From Icerya purchasi (taxonomy: Eukaryota > Arthropoda > Insecta > Hemiptera > Monophlebidae): a stretch of DNA of 64,000 bases. Positions 10,301 to 22,300 of the stretch are shown here, one piece after another. The notes under the pieces were generated by a model. The model was not told where the DNA came from, searched no databases, and saw only the letters and a program-made list of their open reading frames with translations. Location of the stretch: assembly GCA_039619475.1 (NCBI GenBank), contig CM077115.1:294377756-294441755 (forward strand), read 5' to 3'. Made by a program: the position numbers and the translations under genes. Position 1 is the first letter of the stretch; each line of letters begins with the position of its first letter.

Positions 10301-13300
10301 GCGGAATCATTTTAATTTTAAAGAAATTTAGATAAGTTTACAATGAAACTATTAAAATAGATATAAAACTAAACACACTTTCACCCTAAAACCCTCATAG
10401 TAAACCGAAAACTTCAGCCATAAACAAAATAATATTACAAATAACAATAAGTAAAATAATTATTATACAATTGTGTGTATACCCGCCAAGAAAGACAATA
10501 GTGACTAATAGAAGTAAGAAAAACAGCATTATAGATAAAAAATTGAAATTACTATTAATACAGTAATAGTGTAAAACGCTAAAAAAGGATGTAGCTAATT
10601 TAATGTAATAAATTTTGAATGATCACAACCGGAGTCCAAAAGAAAGCTGAAAGCCAAATTTGAAAACTAAAAGTCGATCACTTTACCGGAAATATATATT
10701 TTCAGAGTACACATTTAGGAAGAAAAAAAAAAAAAGATTTATTTGCATAAATAATTACATTTATGACATAATTATTAATATGTGTACCGAAACGAGTCTT
10801 ACCACATAACTAAATTAATTAATATAAATAAGGCATGATATGCGACGTTTAACTTAGTAGGAAAAAGAAACAAAAACCTATTGCTGACTATTCTTACAAT
10901 ACTGAAATAGTAATATAACGTAATATATTACTAGCTTAACGCGAGCTTTATATTTAATTTCAACTGCAATTTATTTTTATAATCGAAAGTTTTCAATATT
11001 TTAAAGTATCCAAAATTTTAGAAATTACACGAAAGATGCAACATGGGGCATGATATGTGTCAACAGCGGTATAGCAATCAAGATTAATATTTGTTGTTTG
11101 TTACTATTACCGAAGTTTTGAAAATAAATACATCAATAAATAAATACCGGATAATAGTGAGCATTCCATATCGTTTTCAAATTTTTGTTATCTATTTGAT
11201 TTGGTTTTAACGCTTATAATAAATCTCGCTGAAAGTTTCAACTTTTATACATGTATATTGTAAATAAAAGTGGAAAACGAATTAGTACAAAAATTTTACT
11301 TACGAATGAAATTCATTTCTATTTACAGATACCATAGAAGTAATGGCTGGCTACGTCGATTGCATTGTATTAAGACATCCTAAACCAGGAGCTGTAAATG
11401 TAAGTACTGTTGCAAATCCTACCGATTGCGCTAATTTATTGTTATATTTACGTGAGATAATCCCGTAATTATAACAACGTAGAATTGCTATTCATTGCTT
11501 CACTTTAAAAACAAACTATGTGGTGTATCAAAATAACAGTTATCATCTGTTGTCGAAATGTCGCGGTAGTCTAGTTTCTAGAGCACTCAACTTTAGTTAC
11601 AGAAGTCTTGATTTCGATCCAAGGTGACAACAGAAATTATTACAGAAATTATTATAAAATAAATAAGTAAATAGCCACTAATTGTTACTTGGAAGGCAAT
11701 GACAAACCGCCACGAATACATATGACAAACGTATTTAAACTAATGTATTATAACCGAGAAATAATACTTTTAAGAAATAAAAAAATATTGAGATTCTGCA
11801 CGAATTTAAAGCAAATTAGGTAACACAATGACAAATTATGTAACTTACATTTTATAGTTTGCTTCCAGTTGAAGTTTCAGAGGTTTTTCAGCAAAAATGC
11901 ATGTTTTCATTTTTTTGGACTTGTTTCATCTATTCTAAAAATCCGAAAAAATTCAGAAAATCATTTTATTATAATATTCGTAACATATATCAATTTCGTT
12001 GTTGCTAATTGAATTTCAAGAGGTTTTTCAACTAAAAACGTATGATTTTATTTAATTTTTGACATGTTCCACTTGTTCCACCCGTTCCAAAAATCTGAAA
12101 AAATTCAGGAATACTTGTTATCTTCAAATACGTTACATATATCTATTCCGCTGTTATTAGCTGAATTTCAAGAGGGTTTTCAACCAAAAATGCATGTTTT
12201 TATTTTTTTTTGAACCTCTTCCACCACTTTCAAAAATATGAAAAGATTTTTGTAGATAGTTTATACTAAAATACATGTTATATATTTTTTTTCGTCGTTA
12301 CTGAATTTTTTAAAAATAATTTGACATTTTAAAAATTTTGAACATTTATAAAAATTTGAATTTAGCATCTAAGAGTCTGAAAAAATTCACCGTTATATAA
12401 CTTTCCATTATCTTTAACCTCCAACAAGAATTTTAAAAATCGATCGAAAAATGGCTGAAATATAAAAAAATCGAAAATCACAAAATGTTGACTACAGCAG
12501 CCCCCTGTGGGACTAGGGGTCCGAAACTTTCAGCATCAACTACTTTTTTCATGCCCAGATGTATATGTTTTTTTTATAAAGTTTGATTCAAAGGCACTTT
12601 TACCCCACTTTACCGGCTAAAACCTTTGCTGATATGAAATTGCGAGCTACGTCTTTGCAATGGTGATAGTTGCGCAATCCGGACGTGTGGCCACAATCAG
12701 CGGATATCGCGATTCTTTCAATGCACCAGGTTGACGGGATATCTAAATCTGATTACTAAAATCAGTTAATAAGAAATAGTAAATCGGGGACATAACAAAA
12801 CTTACTAACTACATGTATGAGGGGTTCCCAATCTTTTCAGTCCGCGGCGCACCCGGCGGTATGGTACCGAAAATGTAATATGCTCTGCTTATTAAAATGT
12901 ACAGATTTCACTGGAACGTAAATAACGCCGGTTGATAATAACATGGTATAAAGAATTGCCCCACGGCGCACACTTTGGGAACCCCTGACGTGGATTCTGC
13001 GCGTTCATTTTTTTATTAATGAATTTGAGAAATCAGTAGAGAGATTAAAAGCGTAGTATTTCTTATTCTAAAGCAGATATTCTTTATTGTATTTGTTCTT
13101 TTAAAGTCAAGATGAAACATCCTGAGCAACACTTGCTATTACTAACGAAGGAATAGTTTTAAGTTGGTTTATTTTATTTTTACGATAGAACAAAAAATAT
13201 CTAATAATTACCGTATAATTCGCTCAATTAAAACAAACCAAAAAAAACATTTTAGAATATTTTATTTTATTTAACAATCAAAATTTTAAATAATGTTTCA

Positions 13301-16300
13301 TTTTCAAGCTTGAAATTTTAATTTTTGAGAAAACAAAAATGGGCATTAAATATATTAAAAAAGTACACGTAGCGGAAATACTACTTTCATTACAGATGAC
13401 AAACAAATAAAAATAAAAGCCGAGAGTTCATAAAATAAGAGAGAAAAAATGAATCGCCGTGGAAAAGAGAAGAAAACTAAAATTGCTTATAATGTATAAA
13501 AGAAAGTAATAAAAAGGATTATAGGAAGCAAAGGAAAAAGTGATAGAAGGTTTTTTTTTTAAGGGTGTGTATGAGGGTTTCCATGTGCCGTGTTTAACTA
13601 CTGGAGCTATTACAGCACATGGAACCTACTTAAGGGGATTAAACGCGATAGTACAGATCGCTGCTCCGCATGAAAGCTAATACAGCTACGACCGCGGTCG
13701 GAGCATTTGACAGTATCTTAGAACTGGAGGAAGTGGTAAAGTGAATGGATCGTGATACTGCAAATGTGGAACATTTGGGAAGTAGGTGATAGGTGGATGG
13801 GGCGCTCGATTGACTACAAAAGGGGCAGACATTTGGGCGTACCTGGCTCGTGAATATGTAGCTGTGCGAGAGGGTTGTATGTCCTATTCGGAGACGATTC
13901 AGGACAGAAAAATCTTTGCGGGAAAATCCGTCTGTGGGCCACCGAGGCTCCGTGGTTGTTTTTATGCTTCGGAGAAACTTACTTGGAGATCTCTATTCCT
14001 GTTGCCATTCTTCTCCAGTTTGCTGCATAAACGTAGGGCGAAGAGGGAGGTCGTATGGCATTGGAGAAAACAATGTCGCCTGAGCTGCTCGATTGACGCA
14101 CTCATTGCCTGGAATCCCAACATGAGCCGGCACCCGTAGAAAAGACATTTCAGAGTTTACATGTGATATCCTGTGTAATCGGTAATGGACCTTCTTCATC
14201 AAAGGGTTGTTGGATTTAATCTCTGAGATGAATTGAAGGAAGTTTAGAAAGTCAGTTATGAGTAGGGCCTTTTGCGACTGGGGCTTGCTATCGGTGTAGT
14301 GTTGGATGCAAAAGACCATCGCGTGTGATTCTGGATAATATAGTAAAAATAAGAAAGAAAAAAAAGCAGAACAAAACTTTGCGAAGAATAATGTATTTAA
14401 GGAAGGAAAAAATAGGCGCCTAAACGAAGCTCCATGATATATGTATATGGTGGGGCAAAATGATTTTAGCAGCTTTTTCTTTGATCTAGGTAATTTTTTG
14501 TCCTTTGTCGTAATACAATTGTTATTTTTATATTAAGGAAGATTTAAATATTATTTGTAGATCAGTTTTTTAATTATTTAATTTGATTAATTATGCTAGT
14601 TTCTTTAATAATGTTTTTTTATTGTGGCGATTTATTAATTGATAAATTATTTTGATGTAAGAACTTTTTTGCCGATACCATCAATTTTTTAATTTTCATA
14701 TAATAAATTTTTTTTTATTATTCTCAAAGATGCATCAGTCTAGCTTACAACCCCTTTTTCGTTACACTTCATAATTTACTCTTGTTCAATGATTTTTTTC
14801 TACAATATGAAGTTTGAGAAGTCGATAATCATTTTTATAAAAAATAAAAATTTTCACGAAATATATAACTTTTATTCAATACAGAAAGCGGCTGCACATA
14901 GCCGAAAACCAATACTTAATGCCGGCGATGGAATCGGCGAACATCCAACTCAAGCGTTATTGGACATTTTCACGATACGTGAAGAAATTGGTACAGTAAA
15001 TGGATTAACAATAACCATGGTAGGTGACCTTAAAAATGGCAGAACCGTTCATTCTTTAGCAAGGTAAGATAATGAAACTTTTATATTTCTTATTTCGTTA
15101 TTTAAGATTTCACGATATTTATGTGACTAGATCACTCAATTTCTAACGCAATAATTTTAAGTTGATTTTTATGAATGGAAAATTGAAAACAAATTCATTC
15201 AAATTTATCGTAATCAAACTATATCAACCGAAATACACACGCTGAGATGATAGTTACACCAGTTATCATACGATTCTGAAAGCTACTTGGTTCCATGAAT
15301 CAACCGATAAATTAAATATTGATAACTATTTATAAGTTAATTTAAGAAAGGTTGATGTTCATCAGTTTTCTCCGAGTGTATTATGTTTGCGTAGGTAGTA
15401 ACATCCAATTACATTTTCAGAAGTATTAGTTAATGAGATCCTTCTTGATTAGTTCTGATGTAAATTAAATTAAATTAAATAAAAGATAGATTGAATATGA
15501 TTTTTTCGTAAATAATATCTAAAAAGTAAAAATTTTCTTGGTCTGATAATGGCATTTAAGTTAACCCAATTACTGTTTAGAATGTGTTTTGAAACATCAT
15601 CGTATATTTAACTAGTATAGTCGATAAACTTGCGTGTAACTGTAGAATTATTATATTGAATTTTGTTAATCTATTTTCAAGCCGAAAAGTTTTATTTACT
15701 TCAATAGTTGTTAATATTAGTAAAGGATAAATTTATTCCTTTGCATTTCTCTTATTGAATGCTCTTAATTATTTAAAAAAATCTGATGCATGTAGTTACA
15801 AGAAATTGTAAAAATATTGTACTACCCCGATAAAATTGGTAACTATTATCAATGACTGCTTTCTTTATTATCCTCTGCATATTCGATTCTTATTAAGGGA
15901 AAATTGCGACCATTAAATTTTGCGCAAATTTGGTTAAGAAAAGTTGAAGCAATGTAACAATATTTGAAAAAAAATTAACTGAATTATTCCCTAAAAGTTA
16001 TTCATTGTATGAAACAATAGGTTTTAAATAAAAAAAAAAAAAGGAAAAAGAAAAGAAAAAAAATGTTTCTAAGAAATTATTTATTGATTAAGAGTGTCTA
16101 TGCATAGATGTAGAATTGTATTCCTAACGCCTGTAGAATTTTGTGACAAATGCTTATAATTGAGAAGTTGTTAGTGTGGCCTACAAGTTGCAAACAGCGT
16201 AAGGAAAATGATATTTTTCGAACACTGTTAGATAGAGTACTTTTTTTCCTTTTTTTTTTTTTTCGTGATGAAAAGGAAGTTTATTTTATTACTAGAGCAA

Positions 16301-19300
16301 GAAACGATTATGCTTATTTTAGTTTATGTAATGAAAAACAATCGTAATTTTTTTTATTATTTCGAAATGCAAGAGTTATTTATATTAAAAATAGATTGAA
16401 AAAATTTTAAATGAAAATTTATATTATTGAATATATGAAACTAAATAGACCGTGAACGTTAAAAGCTACCCTAATAACTTTTCGATTATACACATATTTG
16501 TCACAAAATTCTGTAGAGATTAGGGATACAATTATACATCTATGCACAGGCGCTCTCAATCAATAAATAATTTCTTGAAACATTTTTTTTTTTCTATTTA
16601 AAGTCTATTGTTCCATATAATGATTAACTTTTAGGTAATAATTAAATTAATTTTTTTTAAATTTTGTTATATTGCTTGAACTCTCGTTCAAATTTGCTCA
16701 AAATCTAATGGTCGCGTTTTCCCTTTAATAAGCACTGAATATGCAAACGTGTTACCCAATTCTATCTACTACCAACGTTTTCTATATACATGCGCGTGTA
16801 TGCATAAATACTTCCGTTTTTTTTGTTTCTTTATTGGCATTTATTTCTGAATCAAACTTTTCTTGTGTCACTTGAAATCTCATCATTTTTTCGACTGCCT
16901 TAGGAAATTCTTCAATTACGGCTTGGTCATCTGCGAACTTTATTATTTGAAGTTTTTCTTCTCTTATGCATTCTCCGTAAGTGGTCTTTGCTAATGTTAC
17001 CTTAAGTACAAGTTCAACATGTATATTAAAAAGATGCAGCGACAGTGCCGTACACGTTGGTTTAAGTTTAGAGGTTCAGATATACCGCATCTATTCTAAT
17101 AATAGCCGCCTGACATTTATAAAGATCCATACATGGTGCGTTCACAAAGTTTCAAAACTGATCTCAGAACAAAAAATTTATTAAACATTTTTGTAAAACT
17201 TACTAAAAGTCTTCGAAATATAACCTTTGGGCATCAACACACCGAGGGCCAGCGTCTTTTCCATTGTTCATAGGCTCCCTGGAACTGTTCGCGCGGAAGG
17301 CTATCAAGGGACTTTGTCGAAGCTGCCTGGATCGCTGGAATTGTGTCGAATCGTTTTCCTTCCAGGTCTCTCTTGATTCGGGGAAACAAAAAGACGTCGC
17401 TGGGAGCTAGGTTAAAGCTATAGGGTGGATGCGACAGGATAGCACGTTGAACTTAGCTAAAACTTCACCGGTGGCGAGCGACGTGTGAGAAGACGCTTTG
17501 TCGTGGTGAAGAACCCAATCATCTTGGATCTCCGAGCGAGCACGACGGACTCGATCCTTCAAACGGCGCAATACTAAAGCGTAAAACTGACCTGTCTATC
17601 CGGCAGGAACAAACTCTTTGTGGATCACTCCTTTGGCATCAAAGAATATGATGAGCGTGTTTTTCATGCGTGACTTGCTCATGCGATCTTTCTTTGGCTT
17701 TGAAGATGAGGCGGAGTACTACTTCGCATTTTGCCGCTTCGTTTCAGGATCGTACTCGTACACGCAGGTCTCATCAGCGCTAAACAACTTTATCTAAAAA
17801 ATTCGGATCAATTTGCAAACGTTCATGCATTTCTTCGCAAACGGTCTGGCGGCGTGCCTTCTGTTGATCCGTCAGAGTTTTGGGAACAAGGTTAACAGAC
17901 ACTTTTCACATCATCAAATCTTCTGTCACTAACTTGAATACCGTAGTCTGACCCAATCCCAGTTCGTTGGCGAGTAATCTGACATTAAGATGACGGTCAG
18001 TGTTTAAAAGTTCACACACTTTCACCAAATTTTCACGAGTTCGGCTCGTTGAAGGTCTCCCAGCGCGGTCATTGCCTTCAACATCCTCGTGACCATCTTT
18101 GAACCTCTTCTGTCAAATGAAAATCATTGCACGTGACATGGCTTCTTCTTTATAGGTCTCTTGAATCGTATCTAACGTCTCTTCAGTTTCGCACAGAACT
18201 TTATCGAATAACGCTGCATTTTCGACTCTCCAAGTTTCGACGGAGGTCACTGACGCACACTCATACTACTAACGATCTGCTCACTCCAGCGTCTCAGATG
18301 CAACTGTCGCTGTTGCGGTCGGTTAGAGACACCCTCCACTAGTTCACCCTGTCTATGGAACCGGTCTGCACGTCCTCACTTACTCAGGAAAAAATCAGTC
18401 TTGAAACTTTGTGAACGCATCATGTACGTCACTGCATTGAGGATATTTTATTTGTTCAACGACAGGAAGGTGCTTATCCCAATTATTTTATTTTTTTTTC
18501 AATTTTTATTTTTGGGCGCGCCAACTACGGACATTAACCCAGCGCGAGTGAATTTTTTTTGAAAGTGTCAGTGTGCGGCAACGGAAAAGGAACCAGATCC
18601 TAATCAAGCGAAACACTACCGCCCAACTAATTACGCCACGCTGGCTGGATTGCTTATCTTAATTAACGCGGTAAACTTCGCACATAAACACTTTTTTCTA
18701 CAACTTATTCTTCCCTTTAAGTAAGTACAAATATATTTATATTTATATAAAAGGAGAATAAGTTGTGGAAAAAATGTTCATATGAGAAATCTGACGAAAA
18801 GAACCCAGTTACAACTGAATATATCCCAAACTGAGATAATAATCTTCATGTTTATCAAATTCTTGAAGGAAAGCGAATAGTTGGTAGAAATCTTTATATG
18901 TAATATTTTATCGATATTAATGAAACTTCTTATCTAATATTATCAAATAATGAAATTAGGGACTAATTTCGAATGTTTTCTAAATACAAGGTGTACTTTT
19001 TACATTGAAATATAAGTTTTGAAAAGAGATTCTCCGAGAAGAAAAAAAAAACGCTTCGGAAACACTGCTTGATAAAACTATTTTCACACTTTAATAGCCA
19101 ATTTTGGTTATATTTCAATAGATCTGAGACAAAGAGCAAAGCAAATTTAATTATTGTATTTGTAGACCTGTATTAAGCATTGAAGAAGAATCATCGATTA
19201 ATCTATGGGGACCTCTTAAATTTAAATGTTATTGTAAAGTCAATTCTAAAAGTGGAAATGACGAAAATTGGGCATGAGGAGAAAAAGCGAAGAATCTTTA

Positions 19301-22300
19301 ACAACTGCAGATAATAAGCCAAGTAACGATACAGTGAATTTTCTAGTAGTAAGTAGGGCGGACGCACGGCTGCAATCCAAAGAAATCATAATTTATCGTA
19401 TGAAAAGATTGATATAAATTAATGAAAATACGGAAAGTGCGTTGGGAAAGCGCTGTACTTAAACTGTACTTAAAATTGTGATAAGAAACATTTACTGTTA
19501 GTCTGAAATATTGTCCATGTGCGTGTTATCTAAGGAACATAAAATTCCCTGTAGCCCCGCTACGAAAACATACGCAAATAGTAAAGATACTCAGAACTAA
19601 TACAGAAATTTTTTCGTTAAGATTGACAACTATCCTTTTGAACTTTGACTGGCTAATTTTAATTTTTATTGTTGCTGTTCAGGTTATTAACTTTGTACAA
19701 CGTGCAGTTGCGATATGTGAGCCCTCCTCAACTGGGAATGCCATTGCACATTAGACAGTTTATCGCATCCAGAAACATCTCACAAGACGACTACACTTCA
19801 TTAGAAACAGTGCTACCGGATACGGATGTTTTGTATATGACTCGTATACAACAGGAACGATTCAATTCAGAAGAGGAGTACCAAAAGGTATTTTATGTAG
19901 CCAATTATCAGTTTTTATTTTTAAACCGTAATATCACTAACCGAAATTTTTTTGATGAAATGTAAAAGGAAAATAGCAATTTTAAATTAACTGTCTCCAT
20001 TCGCAATAGCCTAGTTGCTAGAGCGCTGAACTTCCGCTATGGAAGTCTCGGGTTTGATCCCGGGCGACGACAGAAATTATTACGAAAGATTAAATTAAAA
20101 TACTCGCTAATAGTCACGTGGAATGTAACGGCAAACCACCACGTATACCATCATATTCGCGCTAGGTAGTACACAACAGACACACACTGAACTGCATTTG
20201 TATGTCGATAAATCAAACGATTACAATCAGTTCCGAATGTAGTCTTGCCGTGTTGTGCACACTTCCGTTGCGTATAACAATTGCTATGAGCGCTACCTAT
20301 TCTGTACAGTTAAAATATGTGCAAATTATTATTCGCGTGTCGGGTCGACTATGTACGACAGCTTGTCCAATATTTTTATTTTACAAATTTTATAAAGTCG
20401 TTATCAACGTCATCGTTTAAGCTTCCAAGTTCATATTTGCTGCTAAGGAGACATGTAAATAGATGATTATCGCCTTGAACTTCATCGCAGTCAAATCGAT
20501 TGCTATCGGATATTGCCCACTTATGAAGATTATATTTGGTGCGCGCTGTTCCACTTCTCGGTCTATTCAAGGTTTTCCAAAGACTGTAGCTTAAGCGATT
20601 CCCGCTAGGCAGTGCTTCCACCTTTGGTCTACCGTTTGCTTTTATATTCCATATACGAAGTCTTTCCTTTTCTGCTGTACCCGTTAGCTCCTCGATCTTT
20701 CGTAGAAAGCTGTTCCTGGATTTCAGTCTCGTATCAGCCAATCCTTTATATTCATATAGCGGATGTCGGTTGTCGTTGACTGCTTTAAACTTTTCATTTT
20801 TCGCAGCTACCTTCCGTCGAACTTCTGGAGGGGCGATACCGCTATGTACAAATAGGTAGTCACGACGCTCGGAATCGAGCAATACAACTGGATTCAAAAG
20901 TAATATTAATACAAATTTTATTTACTTTTTTACTGCTTACTCGATGAATCTTCATTCCAAAATGGCTTACATACTGCGACGGATTATCATTTAATACGTA
21001 TGAAAATTTACCAACTCTTCGACGATACCGTTAAATATATGTAGATAAACTTTATCGGAAAATTATCGTTTCACATTCCTTTTCTGAAGAATAATTTTAA
21101 CAGTAGTAAATTTCATACTTTATTTACTATCAAATAATTACCCTATTTTTAGTACTAATTTTTAAATTATCCAAAAATATAATCATCTATAGTAAAGTAA
21201 AGTAAGTCCCATACCCTTGACAGGGCATTGGAGATTGTGAAGTTAAGGTTCACAATGTACTAAGTCCAACGGCACTAATGAGAGTAAGAGGGCCAGTTTC
21301 TTTCTCTCGACCGCCTAATCATTTATAGTACATAATTGGTTAATACAGTATAACTTAAGTAAATAATTGAACAGATCGTAATATTGAAGAGAAAAAAAAA
21401 ATATTGTTTAAAACGATAAACATATTTGGTAAACTAAACAAAAAATCTACTAAAGTTTTATAAAAGATTTATAGGACTGTACAGTTCAAACGAAATAGGT
21501 ATCGGTTTAAACTGATGTAATGTTTGAACAGTCGAGTAATTATAACTATGATTCTAAACTGTAATGCAAAGGCGAAACTTTTTTCTAGCAACATAATATT
21601 CAGCGGTTTGATCTCAATGCAAACAGATTTCGGTACTGTAGAATCCCGATTACAACAATCGTTTAGATAAAATCAATACTATTATAATAATGCATTTTTA
21701 CTCTTCTAATTCCTAATTAGTAATTCTGTGACAAAAATTTTTTTATAAAAGATTTTTTTTTACTAAATTCAGATAATATTGTTACACGTTGGACCTAATA
21801 TTACCATCGCTCTATATAATTCAGCATTTTCGGTAGGTTAACTTGGCTTCAGTACGATAGGGCAAGAGTTTGCACGGTGTATTTATACAAATTTTTATTT
21901 CAAATAAATTTCATTTATAATGGATTATGAAATTGAATATCCACAATTTTATATTTAACGTATAATTAAATAAACGTTCCAAAAATTTGTATGTCACTTT
22001 TTTTATTTTCTTTTTTTTAAAACACTCCCTACTTGATTCAAAACTAATAAAAACTTAATAAAGTGGAAACTACTTTTATCATACTGTGGGTTTTATCCTA
22101 ACGAGATAACAATTATAATAACTTGTGAATTTACACTTTAAACTAATCAATTAGAACCAACTCTTCTTTGATAGTTGTACAATACTGGTATCGGTAAGTT
22201 CCCTATAACGAGGTTCAAAAAGTCGTATATTGGGATATGTGTGTGTATAGAATTGAAACTTTTGTATTTCACCATGGGGGTAGTTCTTAGACCCTCACAT

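Noticed and set aside
11560..11640. tRNA gene
   Set aside because: A- and B-box are present, but acceptor and anticodon arms do not pair, and a second copy shares a non-tRNA body, so it is a SINE. The same applies at 19,999.
13786..14139. 117-codon plus-strand frame
   Set aside because: It is the antisense of the LINE RNase H and C-terminal tail that reads well on the minus strand.
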